9,152 nucleotides of DNA from AC-52 sp044870295 (GTDB lineage Bacteria > Actinomycetota > UBA4738), in assembly GCA_044870295.1 (NCBI GenBank), contig JBIOYQ010000213.1, positions 1-9,152 on the forward strand. Direction: 5' to 3'. The first letter of the stretch is position 1. The number at the start of each line of letters is the position of its first letter. Under the pieces are notes generated by a model, which saw only the letters and a program-made list of their open reading frames with translations, was not told where the DNA came from and did not search any database. Below, piece after piece: positions 1 to 5,679 of the stretch. A program made the position numbers and the translations under genes.

Positions 1-165
1 CCCTTGCCACCCCGGCCTTTCGACCGGAGTTCGGCGGTGTGTTTTCTGTGGCACTTTCCCTGGGGTCGCCCCCGCTGGCCGTTAGCCAGCACACTGCCCT
101 CGGAGTCCGGACTTTCCTCCCCGGCCACGACGTCGGCCGCGGCGATCGCCCGACCCACTCTACGG
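1..165 (-). ncRNA. rnpB: RNase P RNA, A-type, 5' half (cut by window edge)
   Basis: This is the RNA subunit of ribonuclease P, which cleaves the 5' leader from pre-tRNA. Reading the minus strand, the universally conserved GAGGAAAGUCCGGACUCC block (J3/4-P4 region) lies at about 102-119. It is followed by the P7-P10 region with GGCUAACGGCCAG, then the conserved AGUGCCACAGAAAACA segment at about 40-55 and the P12-type stem ending in GGCAAGGG at the window edge. This order matches the 5' half of bacterial A-type RNAs such as that of E. coli. The 3' half (P13-P18 and the P1/P4 partner strands) lies outside the window. The exact 5' end is inferred: a plausible promoter places it near 160-167, just before the GAGUGGGUCGGG of the P1/P2 region. 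No protein-coding signal is seen here. Confidence 0.95.
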
Positions 166-172
166 ACTCCCT

Positions 173-201
173 AGGTTAAGGGTTAAGCCCTTTCGACTCA
201 A
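173..201 (-). promoter_or_regulatory. Probable sigma-70-type promoter of rnpB, inside the DinB gene 3' end
   Basis: On the minus strand a TTGAGT (196-201) is followed after exactly 17 bases by TAACCT (173-178), which would start transcription near 165-167, at the expected 5' end of the RNase P RNA. The -35 box lies in the last codons of the DinB-like gene and the -10 box overlaps its stop codon. The hexamers match consensus only partly (4/6 and 3/6), but the spacing and the position are right. The sequence between also holds a tandem TTAACCC/TTAACC motif. Confidence 0.45.
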
Positions 202-652
202 GCGCCTTCCGGATGTGGCCCAGGTGGTGCTCGTTGTGGGCGGCGACCTTGTCGAGCTCCTGCTTCAGTGTCCGCACGCCGGTCACGCTGTGGACGAACT
301 CGAGGTGGCCGCTCTTCTCGTAGTGCTGGCCGGCGTAATGGATGACTGCGGCCCGCGTCGCTTCGTACATGCGCCGCGAAACCTCCAGCGGCAGGCTCGC
401 ATAGTCCAGGCCCTTGGACCACAGGTCCGGGTCGAACACCCACAGGACGGGCTTGGGCTCGCTCAACGTCCGCCGGATCCGCTCGAACAGGACCGTCTCG
501 CTGTCGGCGATGTGGTGGAGGACGAAGCGGACGGGCCACTTGCCGGGTCCATACGTAAGAGCGAGCTCCTTCTCCCCGAGCCCGTAGTACCGGAGCGTCT
601 CGTCACGCGTCTTTTCGAGCTGCTTGAGAAGAGCCGTCGTCCCGTTATCCAT
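176..652 (-). CDS. DinB/YfiT-like metal-binding four-helix protein
   Basis: The 158-residue product has the length and layout of the DinB/YfiT superfamily, small four-helix bundles that bind a divalent metal through three histidines. Some act as thiol-dependent transferases or hydrolases, but most are uncharacterised. Visible hallmarks are WPVRFVLHHIADSE (residues 39-52), with candidate ligand His47 in the second helix, and AAHNEHHLGHI (137-147), with candidate ligands His139 and His143 in the last helix. No signal peptide is seen, so it is probably cytoplasmic. The ATG start is supported by a GAGGA Shine-Dalgarno element 7 to 8 bases upstream. The stop codon lies about 10 bases before the predicted rnpB start, so the two units abut. 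The substrate cannot be told from the sequence. Confidence 0.85.
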   Translation of the reverse strand: MDNGTTALLKQLEKTRDETLRYYGLGEKELALTYGPGKWPVRFVLHHIADSETVLFERIRRTLSEPKPVLWVFDPDLWSKGLDYASLPLEVSRRMYEATRAAVIHYAGQHYEKSGHLEFVHSVTGVRTLKQELDKVAAHNEHHLGHIRKALESKGLNP

Positions 653-669
653 GCCACGTCCTCACAGGC

Positions 670-694
670 CCGGTGGGCACGATGGCACCACCGG
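670..694 (-). repeat. Inverted repeat (7-bp stem) between two minus-strand genes
   Basis: CCGGTGG (670-676) pairs perfectly with CCACCGG (688-694) across an 11-base loop. It sits about 60 bases after the stop codon of the upstream membrane-protein gene and about 20 bases before the DinB-like start. It could be a terminator or a leader hairpin, but there is no U-tract on either side, so a factor-independent terminator is not demonstrated. Confidence 0.3.
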
Positions 695-754
695 AAGCCC
701 GAATCCATCCGGATCTTGCCTTGGAATCTGGAACCGTCATCTCCTTCCCCACAC

Positions 755-1183
755 CTACCAATAGACGAGGACCGCGTAGCGCGCAGGGTTCACCGGCATG
801 ACGCACCCGCCCCAGACGACACTACCCGGCTCGACCCGCTCCATCGTCTCCCGGGTCGGCAACCCCCAGAGGATGGGCTTGACCTCGACCGACAGCCCGT
901 CGCCCTTCCTGAGCTGAACGTCCACCGGGATCACCCCCACCGCGATCGCCATCGTGCACACGGCGGCACTGCGCCGTCCCAGCCGTCCCGATCGTTTGAA
1001 CCAGGTCCACACGAGCCACGGAGCGGCGGCGACGAGCAGCCAGCACAACGACCAGCGCAGAGTGAACCAGAAAAGGAGGCCGGTCAGCACGAGCGTACCG
1101 CCGACCCACAGCGGTGCCCACCTCACCGGCGCCTCATCGAGCCGGTGCTTGCCGCCGGCAACGGTAACAATACCGTTCCTCAT
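755..1183 (-). CDS. Small membrane protein of unknown function
   Basis: The 142-residue product is not recognised. Residues about 24-41 (WAPLWVGGTLVLTGLLFWF region) and 44-62 (WSLCWLLVAAAPWLVWTWF region) form two closely spaced, tryptophan-rich transmembrane helices. They are separated by only TLR, so they should form a hairpin. A third hydrophobic stretch at about 73-88 follows a basic loop (KRSGRLGRR). The remaining 50 or so residues form a soluble tail with beta-rich character (VDVQLRKGDGLSVEVKPILWGLPTR region). The ATG start was chosen because it has a near-ideal Shine-Dalgarno (GAAGGAGGTGGCC before ATG). The open frame continues further upstream without such a site. The gene is divergent from the secreted-protein gene that starts 111 bp away, so both probably use promoters in that gap. 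Confidence 0.7.
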   Translation of the reverse strand: MRNGIVTVAGGKHRLDEAPVRWAPLWVGGTLVLTGLLFWFTLRWSLCWLLVAAAPWLVWTWFKRSGRLGRRSAAVCTMAIAVGVIPVDVQLRKGDGLSVEVKPILWGLPTRETMERVEPGSVVWGGCVMPVNPARYAVLVYW

Positions 1184-1294
1184 GGCCACCTCCTTCTCAA
1201 TCCGTGATCTCGCCGCCCGCAGCCCCATAGAAGATACGCCACACCGCGAGGTCCTCGGGGTTGCGCTATCCTGGGGCACTCGGCAGGAGGCGCC
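1184..1294. promoter_or_regulatory. Divergent promoter region
   Basis: This 111-bp gap separates two divergently read genes, both with strong Shine-Dalgarno sites at its edges (GGAGG before 1183 on the minus strand; AGGAGG at 1285-1290 on the plus strand). On the plus strand a TATCCT at 1267-1272 could be a -10 box giving a leader of about 15 bases, but I see no matching -35 at 16-18 bases. For the minus strand no convincing -10/-35 pair is visible. Shared regulation of the two genes is possible but not shown. Confidence 0.35.
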
Positions 1295-1771
1295 ATGAAG
1301 AGAGTGTTGATCATGCTGGCCCTGGCCCTGAGCCTCGGTGCCCCGGTCCGGGCCCAGGCCGACGACGCCGCGCAGGAGCTTGCGCGCATGAAGGCGGAGT
1401 ACGCGGACGTCTTCGCCCTCCAGGGGATCTCGAAGGGCGAGGTGCTGGCCATCGCCCGCCTGCTCCGCGCCAACCCTGGCATGGCCATCGATCAGACCCA
1501 CACCAGCGGCGAGTACTGCCTCAAGAGCGGCATGGGGACCATGACGCACTACGCGGGCGACCCGTCCAAGACCCGCGAGGACATCGTCTACGAGTTCGAC
1601 GCCGAGGCCCTCACGAAGGCCGGCCTCGACACGGCCAAGCTCCCGGCGCTGCCGGCACTGGGCAAGATGGAGCCGGGACAGTGGTACTTCCTGCCCGAGG
1701 GCCAGGTCGATCCCCACCACAAACACCCGATGCCCGGGCCCACGCTCCTCATCGCCGTCGACGTGCGCTGA
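1295..1771 (+). CDS. Small secreted protein of unknown function
   Basis: The 158-residue product begins with a clear Sec signal peptide (MKR, then LIMLALALSLGAPV, cleavage likely after VRA at residue 20), so the mature protein should be periplasmic or secreted. The mature part begins with a helical segment (residues 24-60), then a region with Cys75 and several histidines. Near the C-terminus is a conserved-looking WYFLPEGQVDPHHKHPMPGP stretch (130-149), in which HHKH could bind metal. I do not recognise a family. The start is well supported by AGGAGG five bases before the ATG. Its stop codon faces that of the Mth938-like gene, 23 bp away (convergent). That gap holds a 10-bp perfect palindrome (GGTCCGGACC, 1782-1791) but no convincing terminator. 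Confidence 0.75.
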   Translation: MKRVLIMLALALSLGAPVRAQADDAAQELARMKAEYADVFALQGISKGEVLAIARLLRANPGMAIDQTHTSGEYCLKSGMGTMTHYAGDPSKTREDIVYEFDAEALTKAGLDTAKLPALPALGKMEPGQWYFLPEGQVDPHHKHPMPGPTLLIAVDVR

Positions 1772-1794
1772 CCGAGGTTCCGGTCCGGACCCGC

Positions 1795-2169
1795 TCAGCA
1801 CGTGGAGTGGAACAGCCCTCCAACGGGTTCCGTTTCACTGAGCCGGTTGTAGAGCTGGACGGCGGCCCGCGTCTCCTCGACGTGCACCTCGACGCCGCGC
1901 GCACGGAGCAGGTCGAGCGTCTCCGGACACGTTTGCAGGACCAGTTCCATGCCGCGCGATAGCACGACGACGGCGCTGCCCTTCTCCAATAGCTCCTGAA
2001 CGTCGGCCGGCTGGATCCCCGGCACGTGACGCGTCCCCGTCTCGTTCCAGTCCCAGGGACGGCCGCCACCGGGATACAGCTTGAAGTCCTTGCCGGTGCC
2101 CAGGCCGTCGACGTCCATGCGTCCCCACGCAATGTGCGTCACGCGCGGCGAACGTCTTGAGGTACTCAC
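1795..2169 (-). CDS. Mth938-like (AAMDC family) domain protein
   Basis: The 124-residue product matches the Mth938-like/AAMDC fold family throughout. It carries HIAWGRMDVDG (residues 12-22), then KLYPGGGRPWDWNETGTRHVPGIQP (30-54), VVVLSRGMELVLQTCPETLDLLRARGVEVHV (67-97) and the terminal GGLFHSTC. These proteins are small and cytoplasmic, and their bacterial function is unknown. The NDUFAF3 complex-I assembly factors share the fold. The GTG start at 2169 was chosen because it overlaps the stop of the upstream reading frame in a GTGA arrangement, typical of translational coupling. An alternative GTG nine codons later (before THIAWG) is possible, and neither has a clear Shine-Dalgarno. It is the last gene of a six-gene minus-strand cluster. 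The open frame extends upstream through the preceding gene, but codon use there shows it is not coding in this frame. Confidence 0.85.
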   Translation of the reverse strand: MSTSRRSPRVTHIAWGRMDVDGLGTGKDFKLYPGGGRPWDWNETGTRHVPGIQPADVQELLEKGSAVVVLSRGMELVLQTCPETLDLLRARGVEVHVEETRAAVQLYNRLSETEPVGGLFHSTC

Positions 2170-2457
2170 TTCGTCATCTGGATGGGGCGCGCGTTCCGCG
2201 GCTGGATGGGCCGCGCGTTGTGCGGGTACCTCCTCGCGAACAGCGCGACCTCGTCGTTGGACATCTGTATCGGGCTCTGGAGGACGACCCAGGTGCCGCC
2301 AGTCCGCGGCGATACCGTAATACGCGACGCCCACCGGCTCCAGCGTCCCTTTGGCCAGGGCGAAGGCCACGCACACCGCAAAGATGTAAACAGCGGAGGC
2401 CACCACATTCCAGATCGTCAGACCGGGAGGGGCCAGCCCGCGTTCAAGGCCCGTCAC
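2166..2457 (-). pseudogene. Small single-pass membrane protein gene interrupted by a frameshift
   Basis: The span is 292 bases, one more than a multiple of three. From a GTG that overlaps the stop codon of the preceding lipoprotein gene (GTGA), the first frame encodes about 57 residues, including a transmembrane helix (TIWNVVASAVYIFAVCVAFALA, residues 14-35) and then VGVAYYGIAADWRHLG. Near 2285-2300 the G/C-ending codon pattern moves to the +1 frame, which reads VVLQSPIQMSNDEVALFARRYPHNARPIQ and so on. That frame ends in a TGA overlapping the GTG of the Mth938-like gene. Rejoined, the product would be about 96 residues with one membrane helix and a short soluble tail. A true mutation, a sequencing or assembly error (a GGG run lies at the junction) or programmed frameshifting could explain it. 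I do not recognise the family. Confidence 0.6.
2178..2219 (-). repeat. Two-copy tandem repeat, 24-bp period, within coding sequence
   Basis: Two 18-bp copies (2178-2195 and 2202-2219) match at 17 of 18 positions and are separated by CCGCGG. In the frame judged to be coding they give the duplicated peptide NARPIQ (NARPIQPRNARPIQ). This whole-codon period supports the view that this frame is the real one. Confidence 0.75.
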
Positions 2458-2846
2458 TGCACCATCACGGTGATTGAGAACGAGGGCATCTCTGGCCCAC
2501 CGGGAAAGCCGCCTGTGTGCGGAATAGTGATAGCGCACTGACCCGACGCTGCCGCCTCGAAGCGGTAGCGCTGTGTCGGACCGCCCGGGTTCGGCGGGCC
2601 GACCAACTCTTGATCCAGAAAGAGCACAGTCCCCGCGGACAGGATCGGATCTCCGTACTGCCCCGGGCCGATCGTCTGCAAGGTGACTTCGATCGTGTCC
2701 CCCACTTCAGCCATCACACTGCGCCCGGAGTCGGCGCCTGTCAGGGTGATGGTCCGACCCATGCCGTCTTCCGACGAGCCGCCGCAGACGGTCAAACAGA
2801 CCGCCGTTCCGCACGCCCACGCGAATGCCCACCCTCGAGCCGCCAT
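2454..2846 (-). CDS. Predicted lipoprotein, chagasin/I42-like beta-sandwich candidate
   Basis: The 130-residue product has a hydrophobic leader ending in the lipobox LTVC (Cys21) followed by GGSSEDG, so it should be lipid-anchored. The mature part is beta-rich: RTITLTGADSGRSV, then VGDTIEVTLQTIGPGQYGDP (48-67), GGPTQRYRFEAAASGQCAITI (88-108) and a terminal FSITVMVQ. The order of a GDTIEV strand, a turn rich in Gly/Pro, a QxYxFEA-xxxG-xxxI strand pair and a final F-x-I-x-V strand resembles chagasin-like (MEROPS I42) cysteine-protease inhibitors. The canonical NPTTG and RPW loop motifs are not present, so inhibitor activity is only a guess. The ATG starts one base after the upstream cupin-like gene's TAG, implying coupling, and no separate Shine-Dalgarno is visible. 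The gene's own stop overlaps the next start. Confidence 0.7.
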   Translation of the reverse strand: MAARGWAFAWACGTAVCLTVCGGSSEDGMGRTITLTGADSGRSVMAEVGDTIEVTLQTIGPGQYGDPILSAGTVLFLDQELVGPPNPGGPTQRYRFEAAASGQCAITIPHTGGFPGGPEMPSFSITVMVQ

Positions 2847-2847
2847 C

Positions 2848-3609
2848 CTAGACGCCGCTGCTGCCGTAGCGGCGGATCACCTCGTCGAAGCCAAGGCGTG
2901 GCGCGCGCAACAGCCCGCCGCCGACGTCTTCGCCCCGTCGCGGATCGACGAAGTCCGTGAACCGCGTCGGCCGGCTCGCATCGAGATCCGGCACGATCAC
3001 GTCGAAAGTCGCGGCGACCTTCGACGTCGCGACCAGCCAGTGCACGTTGTCGCGGGCGTCCGACACCGTCGTCGCCGCGCCCGGGTTCGACTGCCGGTCG
3101 ATGGTCGGCCGCAGGACCATGTGCGCGGGCTCGTCTCGCACGCGCTCGAAGTGACGGACCCGCAGGCTTCCGTGGATGACCAGGTGCCCCGACGCCATGT
3201 TCTGATGACCGTGCGGGACGATCGCGCGATTCCGGGCCATGAAGAACACGCGCCGGATGTACGACGGGCGCTCGGGGATCCCCTGCAGCGGCGGAAAGAC
3301 CGGATCGTGCGTCGTGGCACGATCGTCGGGCAGGCTGATGCGCGCCACCAGCCGCTCGAAGTCGATCAGCGCCAGCAGGTCCTCGAGGGGCACCCGTCCG
3401 AGAAGTGTGGCGACGTCATCCTGCCAGGCGGTGGCCGGGATCGCGGCTCCGCGCAGATCCTGGCAATGGCCGTGGAGCTTGCGCAGCCAGTCGGCGAGGA
3501 CCGGCGCAACGGCCGTCGGCACAAGGCCGGCGGCGTGCACCGCATCGAGGAAGCTGATCGCCACGAAGGGCGTCAGACCGGCTTCCAGAAACTGCCGCCG
3601 GGAGATCAT
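2848..3609 (-). CDS. Exported cupin-like protein (Tat-type signal)
   Basis: The 253-residue product starts with MISRRQFLEAGLTPFVAISFLDAVHAAG, a twin-arginine-type leader (SRRQFL), suggesting export of a folded, cofactor-bearing protein. Residues 115-215 look like a cupin beta-barrel. IVPHGHQNMASGHLVIHGSLRVRHF (130-154) resembles cupin motif 1, with His133 and His135 as candidate metal ligands. A later NVHWLVA (189-195) resembles motif 2, with His190. The usual motif-1 glutamate is not obvious. The layout vaguely recalls thiol-dioxygenase-type cupins, but the reaction is unknown. The ATG was chosen because it begins the Tat leader and has a GGAG 8 to 9 bases upstream, although the frame is open 29 codons further. 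It follows the VOC gene by 16 bp and precedes the lipoprotein gene by 1 bp, so it is within one operon. Confidence 0.7.
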   Translation of the reverse strand: MISRRQFLEAGLTPFVAISFLDAVHAAGLVPTAVAPVLADWLRKLHGHCQDLRGAAIPATAWQDDVATLLGRVPLEDLLALIDFERLVARISLPDDRATTHDPVFPPLQGIPERPSYIRRVFFMARNRAIVPHGHQNMASGHLVIHGSLRVRHFERVRDEPAHMVLRPTIDRQSNPGAATTVSDARDNVHWLVATSKVAATFDVIVPDLDASRPTRFTDFVDPRRGEDVGGGLLRAPRLGFDEVIRRYGSSGV

Positions 3610-3625
3610 GCAACGCTCCGCGATC

Positions 3626-4045
3626 TCAGTCCCGGACACCCTGATCTTCGGTCGGCCACTGGAAACAGACCTTGTAGCCGTCGGGATCGGTCGCATACAG
3701 CTGCTTCATCCCGTATGGCGCCACTTCGGGCAGGTCGGCCTGGACGCCGTGCGCAACGAGATACGCGTACGCTCCCTCCAGATCCTCGCAACCCAGGTAG
3801 AGGATCGTGTCCCCGTGCGCTGCCACCCGCGCCGGATCCGGCCGGTCCGGCCGCTGGGTGTCGAAGGCCGTGTTCAGCATCAGGGACGCCTCGCCTCCGT
3901 GCCGAAGCCACGCCCAGCCCACATCGTCACCCTGTCCGGACTTGGCCACCTCGTCGAACCCGAGCACGTCGCGGTAGAAGCGAAGGGACGTGGACATGTC
4001 GAACACGGAGATCAGTGGGCACAGCCCGCGTACCGCTATTCCCAC
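3626..4045 (-). CDS. VOC-fold protein (glyoxalase/bleomycin-resistance superfamily)
   Basis: The 139-residue product has two beta-alpha-beta-beta-beta modules of the vicinal oxygen chelate fold. The first contains FDMSTSLRFYRDVLGFD (15-31) and WAWLRHGGEASLMLN (44-58). The second contains LYLGCEDLEGAYAYLVAHGV (82-101) and LYATDPDGYKVCFQW (116-130). The usual metal ligands appear to be missing: Pro10 sits where the first His is normally found, and Cys127 replaces the Glu after DPDG. This is more like bleomycin-resistance-type binding proteins than metal-dependent glyoxalases or dioxygenases. The start is GTG, supported by a GAGGGGG Shine-Dalgarno about 8 bases upstream. It lies 27 bp after the small secreted-protein gene and 16 bp before the Tat cupin-like gene. 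Its ligand is unknown. Confidence 0.85.
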   Translation of the reverse strand: MGIAVRGLCPLISVFDMSTSLRFYRDVLGFDEVAKSGQGDDVGWAWLRHGGEASLMLNTAFDTQRPDRPDPARVAAHGDTILYLGCEDLEGAYAYLVAHGVQADLPEVAPYGMKQLYATDPDGYKVCFQWPTEDQGVRD

Positions 4046-4072
4046 GCCAATCCCCCTCTCAAGCCGGCCGAT

Positions 4073-4483
4073 TCATCTGCTCGGCTTCGTCGCCCTCGAC
4101 TCCTCCTCGCACGCATCGCGGGCGAGCCCGATGTACTGAAACGAGTTCATGAGCTGAATCTGTTCTGGGCAGTGTGTTCTTGTTGGCTGGGCGGCCTTGT
4201 CATACGTACCGGCGAGTGTCGTACCTTCATCACTTTCGGATAGGAACCGAAAGCGAGCTTCCGCGTGTCCCCCGTTCAGATCGATGCGGATCTGATAGTC
4301 GGCTTTTCCGTCGACCTCATCCTTCAGAACTCCTTCAAGCACCGTTCCGTCGCGCGTCAACGCCCCCTTTGCTTTGTTGACTTCCCAGGTTGGGCCGCGG
4401 GTCACCGAGATGAGTTCCCATTCCCCGCCGGCCTCTGCAGGAAGTGCCAGTAGAACCGAGCAGAGGACAAGGATGTGTTTCAT
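4073..4483 (-). CDS. Small secreted protein of unknown function
   Basis: The 136-residue product begins with a Sec signal peptide (MKHILVLCSVLLALPAEA, cleavage likely near residue 18). The mature domain is predicted beta-rich, with alternating short strands (EWELISVTRGPTWEV, TVLEGVLKDEVDGKADYQIRIDLNGGHAEARFRFLSE, TTLAGTYDK). It ends in a segment with two cysteines (Cys105 and Cys124) that could form a disulfide and in a basic tail. No family is recognised, although the strand pattern (a small beta barrel reporting or binding something) is common among periplasmic proteins. The ATG start has an AGGAGG seven bases upstream. It appears to be the first gene of the minus-strand cluster running down to 1795. 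Confidence 0.75.
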   Translation of the reverse strand: MKHILVLCSVLLALPAEAGGEWELISVTRGPTWEVNKAKGALTRDGTVLEGVLKDEVDGKADYQIRIDLNGGHAEARFRFLSESDEGTTLAGTYDKAAQPTRTHCPEQIQLMNSFQYIGLARDACEEESRATKPSR

Positions 4484-4527
4484 GGGGGATCCTCCTGACA
4501 AGGAAGGCGCAAGGGTCACAGCCCGCA

Positions 4528-4541
4528 TGGCGCCATTATCC
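4528..4541 (-). promoter_or_regulatory. Possible -10 box and overlapping palindrome upstream of the six-gene cluster
   Basis: On the minus strand GATAAT (4536-4541) matches the -10 consensus at five of six positions and would start transcription near 4528, giving a leader of about 45 bases before the first gene. It overlaps a perfect 10-bp palindrome, ATGGCGCCAT (4528-4537), placed where an operator could act. No good -35 hexamer is seen at 16-18 bases upstream, so the call is tentative. Confidence 0.3.
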
Positions 4542-4562
4542 CCGCAAGCGGCTGCGAAGCGG

Positions 4563-4586
4563 CCTCGGCGCGGCGCCCCCCCGAGG
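4563..4586 (-). terminator. Possible hairpin after the peptidase gene
   Basis: CCTCGG (4563-4568) pairs with CCGAGG (4581-4586) across a 12-base GC-rich loop, starting seven bases past the peptidase stop codon. There is no U-tract, so it could at most be an imperfect or Rho-assisted terminator. It would help separate the peptidase gene from the six-gene cluster. Confidence 0.25.
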
Positions 4587-4593
4587 TGAGTGC

Positions 4594-5679
4594 CTAGTTG
4601 CCGACCCTCACCGGCTCGGCCCGGACGGCCTTGAGCAACCGCTCCGACCAGAGCGGCAAACCGGCCGTCTTGCTCGTCGCCACCGCCATGTTGTAGGTCG
4701 CGAGCAGCCGGCGTGGGTCGAGCATGCATTCGATCAAGGCCGCGCGGCCGTAGGTCTGCTCGACGAGGACCGCCATCCTCCACCCGACGGTGTACCACGG
4801 GCCCTGGACGCCGAAGAAGGTGAAGCCTTTCTGGTTGGCCTCCTCCTCCTTCAGGCGGCCATCGACGATGTCGAGGAAGAACGTCTCGACCGTCCGCAGA
4901 TCGTCGCCGAACTTGGCGACGTCGCGGTCCCACCGAGCGCGGTCCTCGGGCGAACTGTTGGCGTGGGGATGGACGTCAGGACCACCCGCCGCCGCGAGCA
5001 TGGCCAGGCCCTCGCCGAAGCCGCCCATCCATTCGGCTGCAGCCTTGGCTTCGGGAGGCAGGTCCTGTAGTGACGCGTCGGAAGACACGCTGCCCAGGCC
5101 GATGTGGTGCAGCTCGTGGCGGACGGTGTTGGCGAACTGTTCCGCCGTCATGGCCGGATCGACATAGAGGAAGATCGTCGGGTCGTTCTTCACGTCGAAG
5201 ACGAAGCTGTTGGTCTTGGGCTTGATCACCGGGAAGACCTTGGCCCGTATCCGCGCCTGGGCCGGCAGGTAGCCGAGGACCTTCCGGGCGCTGGCTTCCA
5301 GGTCGACCTGCTTCCACGCGGCGAGGGTCTGCTCCAGCTTCGCCTTTCGGTTCGACAGATCGTCCGAAAGGACGAACTGCCGGAACTCGGCGTCCTCGAA
5401 CGGCCGCTTCATCTCCGTCTCTCGCTGCTTCAGGCGCCGGTACGGCCGGGTGTCGAAGAGCCGCTGCCAGTCGGCCTCATCGACGGCCATTCCGCTGGCG
5501 CGGCGGGCCAGGATGGCCAGGACCGCGTCGGCCTCGCTGGTATCGATCTCGAGGCGGACGGCGTCGTCGGCTTGCGACGGTGGAGCGAACGTCAGGAAAG
5601 ACGCGAGACAGGCGACAACGGCGATGTGCGGCAGGCGCGGGTGGCGGTGCCTCCGCGGAGGGCTAGAATACCCGGCCAT
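4594..5679 (-). CDS. Secreted zinc metallopeptidase-like protein (DUF5700-like)
   Basis: The 361-residue product has an arginine-rich N-terminus followed by a hydrophobic core (IAVVACLASFLTFAPPSQA) and a likely cleavage before DDAVRLE near residue 38, so it should be exported. The HExxH motif is at RHELHH (His188, Glu189, His192), inside ANTVRHELHHIGLGS. A downstream GEGLA (Glu223) is well placed to be the third zinc ligand of a gluzincin-type site. The whole layout fits the DUF5700 family of putative zinc peptidases. A later QGPWYTVGWRMAVLVEQTYGR (292-312) is a second conserved-looking helix region. The ATG at 5679 is preferred over one 24 codons upstream because it has a GGAG seven bases before it and directly precedes the signal peptide. 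Its start codon overlaps that of the divergent lipoprotein gene. The substrate is unknown. Confidence 0.8.
   Translation of the reverse strand: MAGYSSPPRRHRHPRLPHIAVVACLASFLTFAPPSQADDAVRLEIDTSEADAVLAILARRASGMAVDEADWQRLFDTRPYRRLKQRETEMKRPFEDAEFRQFVLSDDLSNRKAKLEQTLAAWKQVDLEASARKVLGYLPAQARIRAKVFPVIKPKTNSFVFDVKNDPTIFLYVDPAMTAEQFANTVRHELHHIGLGSVSSDASLQDLPPEAKAAAEWMGGFGEGLAMLAAAGGPDVHPHANSSPEDRARWDRDVAKFGDDLRTVETFFLDIVDGRLKEEEANQKGFTFFGVQGPWYTVGWRMAVLVEQTYGRAALIECMLDPRRLLATYNMAVATSKTAGLPLWSERLLKAVRAEPVRVGN

Noticed and set aside
645..740. A 31-codon minus-strand frame upstream of the DinB-like gene with GGAAGGAG next to its ATG
   Set aside because: The Shine-Dalgarno-like run touches the ATG with no spacing, the peptide has no recognisable feature, and it overlaps the DinB-like start. 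It is too weak to call.
1782..1791. Palindrome GGTCCGGACC in the gap between two convergent genes
   Set aside because: It has no loop and no U-tract, and a 10-bp self-complementary GC-rich string is unremarkable here. It is not a supported terminator.
1795..2538. A continuous 247-codon minus-strand frame that would fuse a membrane segment to the Mth938-like domain
   Set aside because: Between about 2170 and 2290 this frame has A/T-rich third positions and an implausible Arg/Pro/Ala peptide, while the +1 frame is almost entirely G/C-ending. The 5' part also overlaps the lipoprotein gene. A frameshifted small gene plus a separate Mth938-like gene fits better.
2683..4152. A 489-codon plus-strand open frame
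   Set aside because: It is antisense to the VOC and cupin-like genes, very rich in Arg/Pro/Ser/Ala, and has no domain signal or Shine-Dalgarno. Long antisense frames are expected at this GC content.
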